From positions 16,169 through 80,168 of the forward strand of contig CAKOPW010000007.1 of NCBI GenBank assembly GCA_934101115.1: 64,000 nt of DNA, written 5' to 3'. Positions 54,446 through 63,450 of the stretch are shown here, one piece after another. The DNA comes from an uncultured Bacilli bacterium. GTDB lineage: Bacteria; Bacillota_I; Bacilli_A; RF39; UBA660. The translations under genes were made by a program, and so were the position numbers. Within the stretch, counting starts at the first letter, position 1. Each line of letters starts with the position of its first letter. The notes under the pieces are model-generated. The model made no database searches and was not told the origin of the DNA. It was given only the letters and a program-made list of their open reading frames with translations.

Positions 54446-54529
54446 ATGGGAAAGAAAGATTTTTTAATTTTAAGCTTAATCATTATTATCAACTTATTAA
54501 TAGCCTTACTCTTCATTATCTTGAAGTAG
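54446..54529 (+). CDS. Type I toxin-like hydrophobic peptide 1 (27 residues)
   Basis: Starts MGKKDFLILSLIIII, continues NLLIALLFIILK and ends at TAG. A Lys-rich head, one membrane-spanning helix and a Lys at the end match Fst/TxpA/BsrG-type toxins, which insert in the membrane. The ribosome site GAGGAGG is 12 nt upstream and hairpin-sequestered. Its own promoter, terminator and a convergent antisense RNA accompany it. Toxicity is inferred. Confidence 0.78.
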   Translation: MGKKDFLILSLIIIINLLIALLFIILK

Positions 54530-54544
54530 TATCAACTATAAATA

Positions 54545-54650
54545 AAAACGACACTCATCTGCAAAGATAAGTGTCTATAAACCATTAGGTAGACATTCAA
54601 CTTGGCTTACTGAATGTTCCCTTTTTTATTGTATGCAATATTGCATCTCT
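54545..54650 (-). ncRNA. Putative antitoxin RNA of module 1
   Basis: Promoter TTGCAA (54685-54680)-17 bp-TAATAT (54662-54657). The transcript of about 105 nt ends at hairpin GACACTTATC/GATGAGTGTC (54575-54550) plus GTTTTTATTT. It is complementary to the 3' end of the toxin 1 mRNA, including the AGGTAGACATTCAAC element. It should therefore compete with the 5'-3' fold-back or trigger RNase III cleavage. Confidence 0.72.
54591..54630 (+). terminator. Terminator of toxin 1 mRNA
   Basis: ACATTCA (54592-54598) pairs with TGAATGT (54611-54617), followed by TCCC and six Ts. The 5' arm is shared with the fold-back element. Confidence 0.8.
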
Positions 54651-54738
54651 AAAAACATATTACTACATATGTTTTTATTTTGCAAGAAAAAAAATAAATA
54701 TTGCAGATATTCAAAATCGAACATTTGTATTTTTCATC

Positions 54739-54767
54739 TTGATTTTGTTGCATTACACTGCTACAAT
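54739..54767 (+). promoter_or_regulatory. Promoter of toxin 2 mRNA
   Basis: TTGATT (54739-54744), 17 bp, TACAAT (54762-54767). Confidence 0.75.
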
Positions 54768-54787
54768 TAGGTTTAGGAACATCAGTT

Positions 54788-54824
54788 GTTGGGTGTCTGC
54801 CTCTACTCTTTATGGAGAGGAGGT
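54788..54824 (+). promoter_or_regulatory. Toxin 2 leader: fold-back element and ribosome-site hairpin
   Basis: GTTGGGTGTCTGCCT (54788-54802) can pair with AGGTAGACATTCAAC (54968-54982) over 15 nt with three G-U pairs. Relative to module 1 the two leader changes (A to G) keep pairing. CCTCT and AGAGG again enclose the ribosome site GAGGAGG (54817-54823). Confidence 0.65.
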
Positions 54825-54832
54825 TTGATAAA

Positions 54833-54925
54833 ATGAGAACAAGAACTTTTATTTTAAAATTTCTTAGACTTATTGCTATCATTTTATTACTTACCACCTT
54901 ATTGGTTTTAGCAATAAAAAAATGA
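54833..54925 (+). CDS. Type I toxin-like hydrophobic peptide 2 (30 residues)
   Basis: Starts MRTRTFILKFLRLIAI and ends LLVLAIKK at TGA. A basic head, a leucine/isoleucine-rich helix and a Lys-Lys tail give a small membrane peptide. The ribosome site GAGGAGG lies 9 nt upstream. Its last codons (AAA AAA) supply, on the other strand, the T run of the antisense-RNA terminator. The flanks are near-identical to module 1 while the peptide itself has diverged. Confidence 0.78.
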   Translation: MRTRTFILKFLRLIAIILLLTTLLVLAIKK

Positions 54926-55033
54926 CACTTAATTCATTAGAATTAAATGTCCAACCAAAATAATAATAGGTAGACATTCAACTAGCAAAAACTGAATGTT
55001 CCCTTTTTTTATTGTATGCAATATTGCATCTCT
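54912..55033 (-). ncRNA. Putative antitoxin RNA of module 2
   Basis: Promoter TTGCAA (55068-55063)-17 bp-TAATAT (55045-55040). The terminator stem GACATTTAATTC/GAATTAAGTGTC (54951-54924) is followed by ATTTTTTT. It overlaps the mRNA terminator and 3' fold-back element of toxin 2. The transcript ends are inferred. Confidence 0.72.
54972..55011 (+). terminator. Terminator of toxin 2 mRNA
   Basis: ACATTCA and TGAATGT pair across a 12-nt loop, followed by TCCC and seven Ts. Confidence 0.8.
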
Positions 55034-55082
55034 AAATACATATTACTACATATGTTTTTATTTTGCAAGAAAAAAGAAGAAA

Positions 55083-58000
55083 CTATTCAGCTTCTTCTTC
55101 GTTAGTTTCTTCATCAACAACAACTAACTCTTCTTTAATATCATCAGTATCATCATCTAAGAATTGATCTTCTAATACTTCGCTAGCATCATCAGATAAG
55201 AAATCTTTTTCAAGTTGAATTTCAATATCTGAATATTGTTTAGCACCAGTTCCTGCTGGGATAAGTTTACCAAGGATAACATTTTCTTTTAATCCCTTTA
55301 AGTAATCAACTTTACCTTTAATAGCAGCGTCTGTTAATACTCTTGTAGTCTCTTGGAATGATGCAGCAGATAAGAATGAATCAGTTTCAAGAGCACTCTT
55401 AGTTATACCTAAGATTACTGGTCTACCAGTAGCTGGTACACCACCAGATAAGATAACTGGTTTATTTCTATCAGCAAATTCTTTCATTGATACTGTTAAT
55501 CCTGCAACTAAATCAGAATCTCCTTCATCAACTACTCTCATCTTATTAATCATTCTACTAGCTATAATTTCAACGTGTTTATCAGAAATATCAACACCTT
55601 GAGATTTATATACTTTTAAGATTTCTTTTAAGATATAATTTTGAGTTGTAATTGGGTCAGTAACAGCAAGTAATTCTTTTGGACTAATAGCTCCTTGAGT
55701 AAGTTTTTGTCCAGCAACTACTTCAGTACCAACTTCTACAACTAATTTAGCTTCATAAGTTGTTGTATGTTCTCTAGATTCAACATCGTTTGTAATAGTA
55801 ACTTTCCATTTACCATTGGCGTCCTCAATATTTGTAACTTTACCATTGATTTCAGCAATAGTAGATTTACCTTTTGGATTACGAGCTTCAAACAACTCTT
55901 CAACTCTTGGAAGACCTTGAGTGATATCGGCATCTCCACCATGGGCAGCACCACCTGAGTGGAATGTACGCATTGTTAACTGAGTACCAGGTTCACCAAT
56001 TGATTGAGCAGCCATAATACCTACAGCTTCACCAGTTTCAACTAAGTTACCAGTAGCTAAGTTAATACCATAACATTTTTGACATACACCATTTTCAGCT
56101 GTACATGTTAGAGCACTACGAATTTCAACTTCTTTAATTCCTGCTTTAACAATCTTAGCAGCAATTGATTCAGTAATAAGTTCGTTTTTATCAATAATTG
56201 TTTCTTTTGTTTCTGGATTAATTACCTTCTTAGCAGTATATCTTCCAGTTATACGATCGATTAAACCTTCAATTACAGATCCATCTTTATCATCAACTAA
56301 GTCAGATACAACTAGACCAGATAAACATCCACAATCAGCTTCTTTAACAATAATATCTTGAGCAACATCTACAAGTCTTCTTGTTAAGTAACCTGAATCG
56401 GCAGTACGTAATGCTGTATCGGCAGATCCTTTACGAGCACCATGTGTATTTAAGAAGAACTCATTAACTTTACGTCCTTCAACAAGTGATGAAGTTATTG
56501 GAACTTCAGAAACTGTTCCATCTGGTTTTGCCATTAATCCTGACATTCCTGCCATTTGACCGAATTGTCCAACAGATCCACGAGCACCAGAGTTCATCAT
56601 CATGAAGATTGGATTATCAATTTGTTCTTTGGCAATACTAGCAAGTTCACCGTGAACCTTATCTTGTACGCCATTCCATACGTCACATACTGAATTATGT
56701 CTTTCTTCATCAGTAATTAAACCACGTTTATATTGTTTGTTGATTTGTTCAACTTTATCATGACCTTCTTTTAAGTATTCTTGCTTATGAGCAGATACAA
56801 CGATATCAGACATTGAGAATGTAATACCTGCTATAGTAGAGAACTTAAATCCTAAGTCTTTTAATTTATCAAGCATTATTGAAGTTTCAGTTGTTTTATA
56901 ACGTTTGAAAACTTGAGCAATAATCTTTTGTAAATCTTTCTTACCAAATGGTTGAGAAAGAGGCATTTTACTTATTTCTTCTGGAATATTTACTCCTTGA
57001 TCTAAGAAATATTTCATTGGAGTTATTCCTTCAATATTTTCTTTAGTTGGTTCAGCTAAATATTGGAAAGTATCTGGTAAAATTTGGTTAAATTTAATTT
57101 TACCTACAGTAGTTACTAAATACTTATCTTGAACATCATCTAAGAATAATTTATATTTAAAGCTTCTAACTGGAATAGCGATTCTTGTATGTAAAGTAAT
57201 TTCTTTTCTTTCATAAGCCATTAAAGCTTCATCTTCATTTTTATATACTTTACCTTCATGCTCTTCTCCAGCTTTTTCCATTGTTAGATAGTAGTTACCT
57301 AAAACCATATCTTGTCCTGGAGTAACGATTGGTTTTCCATCAGATGGTTTTAAGATGTTGTTAGCACCTAACATAAGAATTCTAGCTTCAGCTTTAGCTT
57401 CTTCTGAAAGCGGAACGTGTACTGCCATTTGGTCTCCATCGAAGTCAGCGTTGAATGCTGTACAAACAAGTGGATGTAGACGAATAGCTTTACCACCTAC
57501 TAGTTTAGGTTCAAATGCTTGAATACCTAATCTATGTAGAGTTGGTGCACGGTTTAACATTACTGGATGTTCAGTGATAACATCTTCAACGATATCCCAA
57601 ACACAGTCATCTCTATTATCAATTAATTTCTTAGCGCCTTTAATATTGTGAGCAAGTCCTGCATTAACTAAACCATTAATTACATGTGGTTTAAATAATT
57701 CAAGAGCCATCTCTTTAGGTATACCACATTGATACATCTTTAAGCTTGGTCCAACAACGATAACTGAACGACCTGAGTAGTCAACACGTTTACCTAATAA
57801 GTTTTGACGGAAACGTCCTTGTTTACCTTTAAGCATACTAGATAATGATTTTAATGGACGACTTGATGCAGCTGTAACACTTCTACCACGTCTACCATTA
57901 TCAAATAATGTATCTACTGCTTCTTGTAACATACGTTTTTCGTTTTGAACGATTATTGATGGAGCACCTAATTCAAGTAATTTTTTTAAACGATTATTTC

Positions 58001-58790
58001 TATTAATAATTCTTCTATATAAATCATTTAAATCAGATGTAGCAAATCTACCACCATCAAGTTGAATCATTGGTCTTAAATCTGGTGGAATAACTGGAAT
58101 AGCATCTAGTATCATCCATTCAGGTTTATTACCACTTTCTTGGAATGCAACTAAACAATCAAGACGTTTACCTAAACGAATTCTCTTTTGACCTGTTGCG
58201 CCATTTAATTCTTCTTTTAATGCTTCAACTTCTTTATCAACATCTACTTCTTGTAGAAGTTTTTTGATAGCTTCAGCACCCATACCTACTTCAAAACCAT
58301 TTCCATATTTTTCATAGTAAGCACGATATTCTTTATCAGATAAAGTTTGTTTCTTTGCAAGTGGAGCATTTCCTGGATCAATTACTACATAACTTACGAA
58401 ATATAGTACTTCTTCTAGTTCTCTTGGAGACATATCTAGAACAAGCCCCATTTTAGATGGAACACCTTTAAAGAACCAAATATGAGAGCAAGGAGAAGCA
58501 AGCTCTATATGTCCCATACGTTCACGACGTACTTTAGACTTAGTAACTTCTACTCCACATCTATCACATATTACATTTTTATATCTTAATCTTTTATATT
58601 TACCACATGAACATTCATAATCTTTACTTGGTCCAAAGATTTTTTCACAGAATAGTCCATCTCTTTCTGGTTTTAAAGTACGATAGTTGATAGTTTCTGG
58701 TTTTTTTACTTCACCATAAGACCATTCTCTTATTTTCTCAGGGCTAGCAATACTAATTCTTATACCTTTAATGTTGTTAACTTCTAACAT
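55083..58790 (-). CDS. rpoC: RNA polymerase beta' subunit
   Basis: 1235 residues. The catalytic NADFDGDQMAVHVPLS carries the three Mg-binding Asp. The N-terminal zinc site CSCGKYKR...CDRCGVEV, the second zinc site CGCLSG...CQKCYG, and the trigger-loop GEPGTQLTMRTFHSGG are present. Its ATG overlaps the rpoB stop by one base, so the two are coupled. The acidic tail (EELVVVDEETNEEEAE) is unremarkable for the group. Confidence 0.98.
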   Translation of the reverse strand: MLEVNNIKGIRISIASPEKIREWSYGEVKKPETINYRTLKPERDGLFCEKIFGPSKDYECSCGKYKRLRYKNVICDRCGVEVTKSKVRRERMGHIELASPCSHIWFFKGVPSKMGLVLDMSPRELEEVLYFVSYVVIDPGNAPLAKKQTLSDKEYRAYYEKYGNGFEVGMGAEAIKKLLQEVDVDKEVEALKEELNGATGQKRIRLGKRLDCLVAFQESGNKPEWMILDAIPVIPPDLRPMIQLDGGRFATSDLNDLYRRIINRNNRLKKLLELGAPSIIVQNEKRMLQEAVDTLFDNGRRGRSVTAASSRPLKSLSSMLKGKQGRFRQNLLGKRVDYSGRSVIVVGPSLKMYQCGIPKEMALELFKPHVINGLVNAGLAHNIKGAKKLIDNRDDCVWDIVEDVITEHPVMLNRAPTLHRLGIQAFEPKLVGGKAIRLHPLVCTAFNADFDGDQMAVHVPLSEEAKAEARILMLGANNILKPSDGKPIVTPGQDMVLGNYYLTMEKAGEEHEGKVYKNEDEALMAYERKEITLHTRIAIPVRSFKYKLFLDDVQDKYLVTTVGKIKFNQILPDTFQYLAEPTKENIEGITPMKYFLDQGVNIPEEISKMPLSQPFGKKDLQKIIAQVFKRYKTTETSIMLDKLKDLGFKFSTIAGITFSMSDIVVSAHKQEYLKEGHDKVEQINKQYKRGLITDEERHNSVCDVWNGVQDKVHGELASIAKEQIDNPIFMMMNSGARGSVGQFGQMAGMSGLMAKPDGTVSEVPITSSLVEGRKVNEFFLNTHGARKGSADTALRTADSGYLTRRLVDVAQDIIVKEADCGCLSGLVVSDLVDDKDGSVIEGLIDRITGRYTAKKVINPETKETIIDKNELITESIAAKIVKAGIKEVEIRSALTCTAENGVCQKCYGINLATGNLVETGEAVGIMAAQSIGEPGTQLTMRTFHSGGAAHGGDADITQGLPRVEELFEARNPKGKSTIAEINGKVTNIEDANGKWKVTITNDVESREHTTTYEAKLVVEVGTEVVAGQKLTQGAISPKELLAVTDPITTQNYILKEILKVYKSQGVDISDKHVEIIASRMINKMRVVDEGDSDLVAGLTVSMKEFADRNKPVILSGGVPATGRPVILGITKSALETDSFLSAASFQETTRVLTDAAIKGKVDYLKGLKENVILGKLIPAGTGAKQYSDIEIQLEKDFLSDDASEVLEDQFLDDDTDDIKEELVVVDEETNEEEAE

Positions 58791-61700
58791 TATTCTTCCC
58801 CTCCTTCAAAACCATTTTCCAAAGCCATTATATCATCAATGCTTGGTTCACTTTCGAATTCTTCATCTTCATCTTCGAATTCATCTTTTTCTTCTTCTAC
58901 TGGAGTTTCTTCTTCAACAGGTTTTCCTTTTACTTCTCCAGTATTGATATCTATTTCATCAATAGTTAATGCATCTCCATCATCTTCGTCTGCTTCTAGT
59001 TCTCTTAAATCATGAACTTTATCGTCATAATCGATCATTTCAATATTTAATCCTAGAGCTTGGAACTCTTTAATCAATACTCTGAAGCTTTCTGGAACAC
59101 CAGCAGTTGAAATTGGTTTACCTTTAACTAAAGCTTCATATACTTTAACACGTCCAGTTACATCATCTGATTTAACTGTCATAATTTCTTGTAGAACATG
59201 ACTTGCACCATATGCATATAGTGCCCAAACTTCCATTTCTCCAAATCTTTGACCACCAAATTGAGCTTTACCACCTAAAGGTTGTTGAGTAACTAAACTG
59301 TATGGTCCAGTTGAACGAGCATGAAGTTTGTCATCTACCATGTGGTGAAGTTTAATCATATACATGACACCAACAGATACTCTGTTTTCGAATGGTTCAC
59401 CAGTTTTACCATCATATAGAACAGTTTTACCATCATGATCCATTCCAGCTTCATCCATCATTTCATAGATTTCATCGATTGTTGCACCATCGAATACAGG
59501 AGTAGCAACATGTACGCCAAGTTTCTTAGCAGCCATACCTAAGTGTAATTCTAGAATTTGTCCTAGATTCATACGGCTTGGAACACCTTGTGGATTTAAT
59601 ACTACATCTACAGGTCTTCCATCTGGCATATAAGGCATATCCTCTTCTGGTAATATCAATGAAACAACACCTTTATTACCATGACGTCCAGACATCTTAT
59701 CTCCTACTTGAATCTTACGTTTTTGAACTATGTAAATTCTTACAACTTTAGATACACCAGCAGGAAGTTCATCACTGTTTTCTTTAGTATATACTTTAAC
59801 ATCATGAACAATACCATCAGCTCCATGAGCAACTCTTAATGAAGTATCTCTAACTTCACGAGTTTTTTCTCCGAATATTGCATGTAATAATTTTTCTTCT
59901 GAAGTTAATTCTTGAACACCTTTTGGAGTAACTTTACCAACTAGGATATCTCCTTCATGTACTTCAGTACCAATTCTAATAATACCTTCAGCATCAAGAT
60001 TACGTCTTGCATCTTCACCAACGTTTGGTATATCACGAGTAATCTCTTCAGGTCCAAGTTTAGTATCACGACAATCTATATCATAATGTTCAATATGTAG
60101 AGATGTATAAACATCATCTTTAACTAATCTTTCATTTAATACAACAGCATCCTCATAGTTATATCCATTACATGTCATAAATGCTACAACCATGTTTTTA
60201 CCTAAAGCTAATTCACCTTTATCAGTTGAAGGTCCATCAGCTATAACTTCTCCTTTGTGTACCTTTTCACCAGCAACAACAATTGGAGAATGATTTATAC
60301 AACTTTCAGCATTACTTCTTTCAAAGTTTGCTAAGTAATATACATCTTTATCTTTTTGAGTTTTAACAACTATTTTTTTAGCATCAGCATATTCAACTAC
60401 ACCATCTACTTTACAAACTATTGTAGATCCTGAATCTCTTGCTGCTATATACTCAACACCTGTTCCAATTAAAGGAGCTTCTGTTCTAAGTAGTGGAACA
60501 GCTTGACGTTGCATGTTTGAACCCATTAGGGCACGAGTTGCATCATCGTGATCCAAGAATGGAATAATACTTGTAGTGATTGAAACAATTTGACTTGGGG
60601 CAACATCAATGAAGTTAATTTGACTTGCTTTAGCATAAACGTTATCACCATTTAAACGACATGCATTTTCATCACTTGTTAAATTATTATTTTCATCCAT
60701 TTCAATAGTTGCTTGTCCGATGTAATAGTCTGCTTCTTCATCAGCAGTTAAATAAACTATTTCATCAGTAACATGTTTATCAACAACTTTTCTATATGGA
60801 GTCATTATAAATCCATATTCATTAATCTTAGCATAGCTTGCTAAAGATGTGATAAGACCGATGTTTGCACCTTCTGGAGATTCGATTGGACAAATTCTTC
60901 CGTAGTGAGATACGTTAACGTCACGAACATCCATTCCAGCTCTATCACGAGATAAACCACCAGGTCCTAAAGAACTTAAACGACGTTTATCTGTTAACTC
61001 AGCTATTGGATTGATTTGATCCATGAATTTTGACAATTGACTTGAACCAAAGAATTCTTTCATAGCTGCTGTAACTGGTCTTATGTTGATTAATGTTTTT
61101 GGAGTAATTTGATCTAATTCTTGAGTAGTCATTCTTTCACGAATAACTCTTTCCATACGAGCAATACCAGTTTTGAATTGATTTTGAATTAATTCACCAA
61201 CTTGTCTTACACGTCTGTTTCCTAAATGGTCAATTTCATCAACGTTTCCAAATCCATCAAGTAAGTCTAAATAATAGCTTACCGCACCATAAACATCACT
61301 TATAGTAAGTCTTCTAGAATCGATTGATTGATCATTACCGATTATAGTAATTACTCTATTTTCATTCTTTTTATCATATACTTTTACTGTTTGAACTTTA
61401 TTATATTGATCAAGTTCATCATTAATTTTAATTTCTTTTACATTGTAACCATCGGCAAATATTGGTCTTAATGTTTCAAGAATTGTTTTATCTACTATTG
61501 TACCTTTTTCGCATATAACTTGTTTATCGACTTTAATATCTTCTGCTAGTTTCATTCCTAAAAGTCTATCTAAGACATTTAGTTTTTTATTAAATTTATA
61601 ACGTCCAACTTTTGCTAAGTCATAACGGAACTTATCGAAGAATCTTGTAATCATTTGGTTCTTTGCAGATTCAAGTGTTGCAGGTTCTCCTGGACGTAAT

Positions 61701-62419
61701 TTTTCATATATTTCAATTAAGGCTTCATCAGTATTCTTAGTTGAATCTTTTTCTAAAGTATTTTTAATGAATTGATTATCTTCACCAAATACTTCTAGAA
61801 TTTCTTCATCACTAGATAAACCTAAAGCACGTAATAATGTTGTAATAGTAACTTTTCTAGTTCTATCAATACGAACATATACAACATCACGAGCATCAAG
61901 TTCAAATTCTAACCATGTACCTTTATTTGGAATAATTTCTCCAGAAACAACTGGACGTCCATTTTTATCAATTTCTCTTTTGAAATAGATTGATGGACTT
62001 CTTACTAATTGAGATACGATTACTCTTTCTACACCATTAATAATGAATGTTCCTGCATCAGTCATCATTGGCATGTCGCCTAAGAAGATTTCTTGTTCTT
62101 TAACTTCTCCAGTTTCATGAATGAATACTCTTGCTTGAACCTTTAAAGGTGCTGAGTAAGTAACCATTCTTTCTTTAGATTCCTTTACTCCATATCTAGG
62201 TTCATCAAATGAATATGAATCGAATTCAAGTGATACCTTTCCTGTGAATGATTCTACTGGGAATACATCTTTAAATACTTCATCAATTCCTTCAGTTAAG
62301 AACCAATCATAACTTTTCTTTTGAATTTCTAACAAGTCAGTCAATGCCAAGGCGTTAGTAGTTTTTGAGAAAGATCTTCTTTCTCTATGGTCACCAAATT
62401 TTTGAACTTTGTATGCCAT
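58790..62419 (-). CDS. rpoB: RNA polymerase beta subunit
   Basis: About 1209 residues. RRVRQVGELIQNQFKTGIAR, the rifampicin pocket, and HGNKGVVSLILPEEDMPYMPDG near the C-terminus identify it. In the pocket the sequence is SSQLSKFMDQINPIAELTDK. The positions equal to E. coli Q513 and H526 are Lys465 and Asp478 (numbered from the first of two adjacent ATGs), both known resistance changes elsewhere. The second ATG (62419) is preferred because GGGGTG lies 5 nt before it. An acidic C-terminal extension (VEEETPVEEEKDEFEDEDEE) follows the conserved core. Confidence 0.98.
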   Translation of the reverse strand: MAYKVQKFGDHRERRSFSKTTNALALTDLLEIQKKSYDWFLTEGIDEVFKDVFPVESFTGKVSLEFDSYSFDEPRYGVKESKERMVTYSAPLKVQARVFIHETGEVKEQEIFLGDMPMMTDAGTFIINGVERVIVSQLVRSPSIYFKREIDKNGRPVVSGEIIPNKGTWLEFELDARDVVYVRIDRTRKVTITTLLRALGLSSDEEILEVFGEDNQFIKNTLEKDSTKNTDEALIEIYEKLRPGEPATLESAKNQMITRFFDKFRYDLAKVGRYKFNKKLNVLDRLLGMKLAEDIKVDKQVICEKGTIVDKTILETLRPIFADGYNVKEIKINDELDQYNKVQTVKVYDKKNENRVITIIGNDQSIDSRRLTISDVYGAVSYYLDLLDGFGNVDEIDHLGNRRVRQVGELIQNQFKTGIARMERVIRERMTTQELDQITPKTLINIRPVTAAMKEFFGSSQLSKFMDQINPIAELTDKRRLSSLGPGGLSRDRAGMDVRDVNVSHYGRICPIESPEGANIGLITSLASYAKINEYGFIMTPYRKVVDKHVTDEIVYLTADEEADYYIGQATIEMDENNNLTSDENACRLNGDNVYAKASQINFIDVAPSQIVSITTSIIPFLDHDDATRALMGSNMQRQAVPLLRTEAPLIGTGVEYIAARDSGSTIVCKVDGVVEYADAKKIVVKTQKDKDVYYLANFERSNAESCINHSPIVVAGEKVHKGEVIADGPSTDKGELALGKNMVVAFMTCNGYNYEDAVVLNERLVKDDVYTSLHIEHYDIDCRDTKLGPEEITRDIPNVGEDARRNLDAEGIIRIGTEVHEGDILVGKVTPKGVQELTSEEKLLHAIFGEKTREVRDTSLRVAHGADGIVHDVKVYTKENSDELPAGVSKVVRIYIVQKRKIQVGDKMSGRHGNKGVVSLILPEEDMPYMPDGRPVDVVLNPQGVPSRMNLGQILELHLGMAAKKLGVHVATPVFDGATIDEIYEMMDEAGMDHDGKTVLYDGKTGEPFENRVSVGVMYMIKLHHMVDDKLHARSTGPYSLVTQQPLGGKAQFGGQRFGEMEVWALYAYGASHVLQEIMTVKSDDVTGRVKVYEALVKGKPISTAGVPESFRVLIKEFQALGLNIEMIDYDDKVHDLRELEADEDDGDALTIDEIDINTGEVKGKPVEEETPVEEEKDEFEDEDEEFESEPSIDDIMALENGFEGGEE

Positions 62420-62491
62420 CATTTCACCCCAATACTATAGTAATTTTTTGAGCTTCTCCACGCAAAAAGGAGTATTCGCCACCAATTTAAA

Positions 62492-62520
62492 ATTTTATCA
62501 GTAAATTATTTACTTGTCAA
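62492..62520 (-). promoter_or_regulatory. rpoBC promoter
   Basis: TTGACA (62520-62515), a 17-bp spacer, and TAAAAT (62497-62492). The -35 overlaps the last codons of the upstream methyltransferase gene. The leader is about 70 nt. Confidence 0.75.
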
Positions 62521-63106
62521 TAAGTTTTGCTTTAATTATATAAAAACCCTTGCTTTTTTCAATTATATTTACATCGTATATACTTTTCATAGTTTCAATC
62601 ATGCTTTTAGCCCCTTGATCTTTACGCATTACGATATAAAGATAACCGGATTTATTTAGATGTTTACTTGCTCCCATAATAAATTCAGTAATAACAGCTT
62701 TACCTGCACGAATAGGAGGATTAGTTAATATTACATCAAAACTCTCATCTATATTAGAATAAATATTTGATTCAACTATATTAACTTTCAAACCAAACTT
62801 TTTAGCATTCATTTCTGTTAAATGAAGGGCCCGTTTGTTAACATCTGCAAGAGTAACGGATGTATTTTTATACTTGCAAACCGTTAAACCAATTACACCA
62901 TATCCACAACCTAAATCAAGAACACTTGAATATGATATATCTTCTTTTAAAAAAGTTTCAATTAATAATTTAGAACCATAATCAACTTTATCTTTAGAAA
63001 ACACACCTAAATCACTCGTAAACTCTAAAGAATCATCAAAAATATGCAAATAAACGTTTCTAAATTCACTTTTTAATTTACTATTATTAGTAAAATAATG
63101 TTCCAT
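62510..63106 (-). CDS. RsmC-like class I methyltransferase (YbxB type)
   Basis: 198 residues. SAM motif SSVLDLGCGYGVIGL, and NPPIRAGKAV (the N-P-P-[FIW] motif of enzymes methylating exocyclic amines) as in 16S rRNA G1207 methyltransferase RsmC. The short form immediately upstream of rpoB matches the gene order of Bacillus ybxB-rpoB. GGGGAATC precedes the ATG. Confidence 0.9.
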   Translation of the reverse strand: MEHYFTNNSKLKSEFRNVYLHIFDDSLEFTSDLGVFSKDKVDYGSKLLIETFLKEDISYSSVLDLGCGYGVIGLTVCKYKNTSVTLADVNKRALHLTEMNAKKFGLKVNIVESNIYSNIDESFDVILTNPPIRAGKAVITEFIMGASKHLNKSGYLYIVMRKDQGAKSMIETMKSIYDVNIIEKSKGFYIIKAKLIDK

Positions 63107-63191
63107 AAGATTCCCCTTTGATAAACAAAATTATATCAAATTATACAATCTAACTCAAGCAATATTTAGGCAAATCTTTTATTTTCACAAC

Positions 63192-63224
63192 AAAAAAATA
63201 AGATATGTAAATTACACATCTTAT
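63192..63224 (-). terminator. Terminator after the variable surface protein gene
   Basis: On the minus strand AATAAGATGTGTAA pairs with TTACATATCTTATT, followed by seven Ts. One mismatch. Confidence 0.8.
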
Positions 63225-63305
63225 TATAAATATTCTTTTGTTCAACATTTTTTGATTTGTCAAAAAATAGATTTTAGATGTCTAGATATCTTCAGGGAGA
63301 CAGAA

Positions 63306-63450
63306 CTAGCGGCAAGAGACAGAACCAGAAGAGCTCACAGTGCAGTCCCCAGCCGCGTTATCGATGCAAATCACGTCGCCATTCGAACGAGCACTGCAGT
63401 CGAATGCAGCAGAGCCGCAGTTGAAGCCAGAACTACGGCCACTACAAGCT
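63306..63450 (-). other. Candidate diversity-generating retroelement variable region
   Basis: A sharp GC-rich block coincides with the 3' end of the ORF. Of about 48 codons most end in C or T (NNY), with wide variation at positions 1 and 2 (GGC, CGT, AGT, TTC, AAC, GCT, GAC, ATC). This is the pattern expected from adenine-directed mutagenesis of AAY codons. Directly after the stop a GTTCTGTCTC direct repeat (63325-63295 area) and a GATATCTAGACATC inverted-repeat-like stretch could be the 3' boundary. No reverse transcriptase or template repeat is in the window. Confidence 0.55.

Noticed and set aside
54649..54897. A minus-strand ORF of 82 codons opposite toxin 2
   Set aside because: It covers the toxin 2 promoter, leader and peptide on the other strand. 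No ribosome site or family resemblance, and the plus-strand reading explains the region better.
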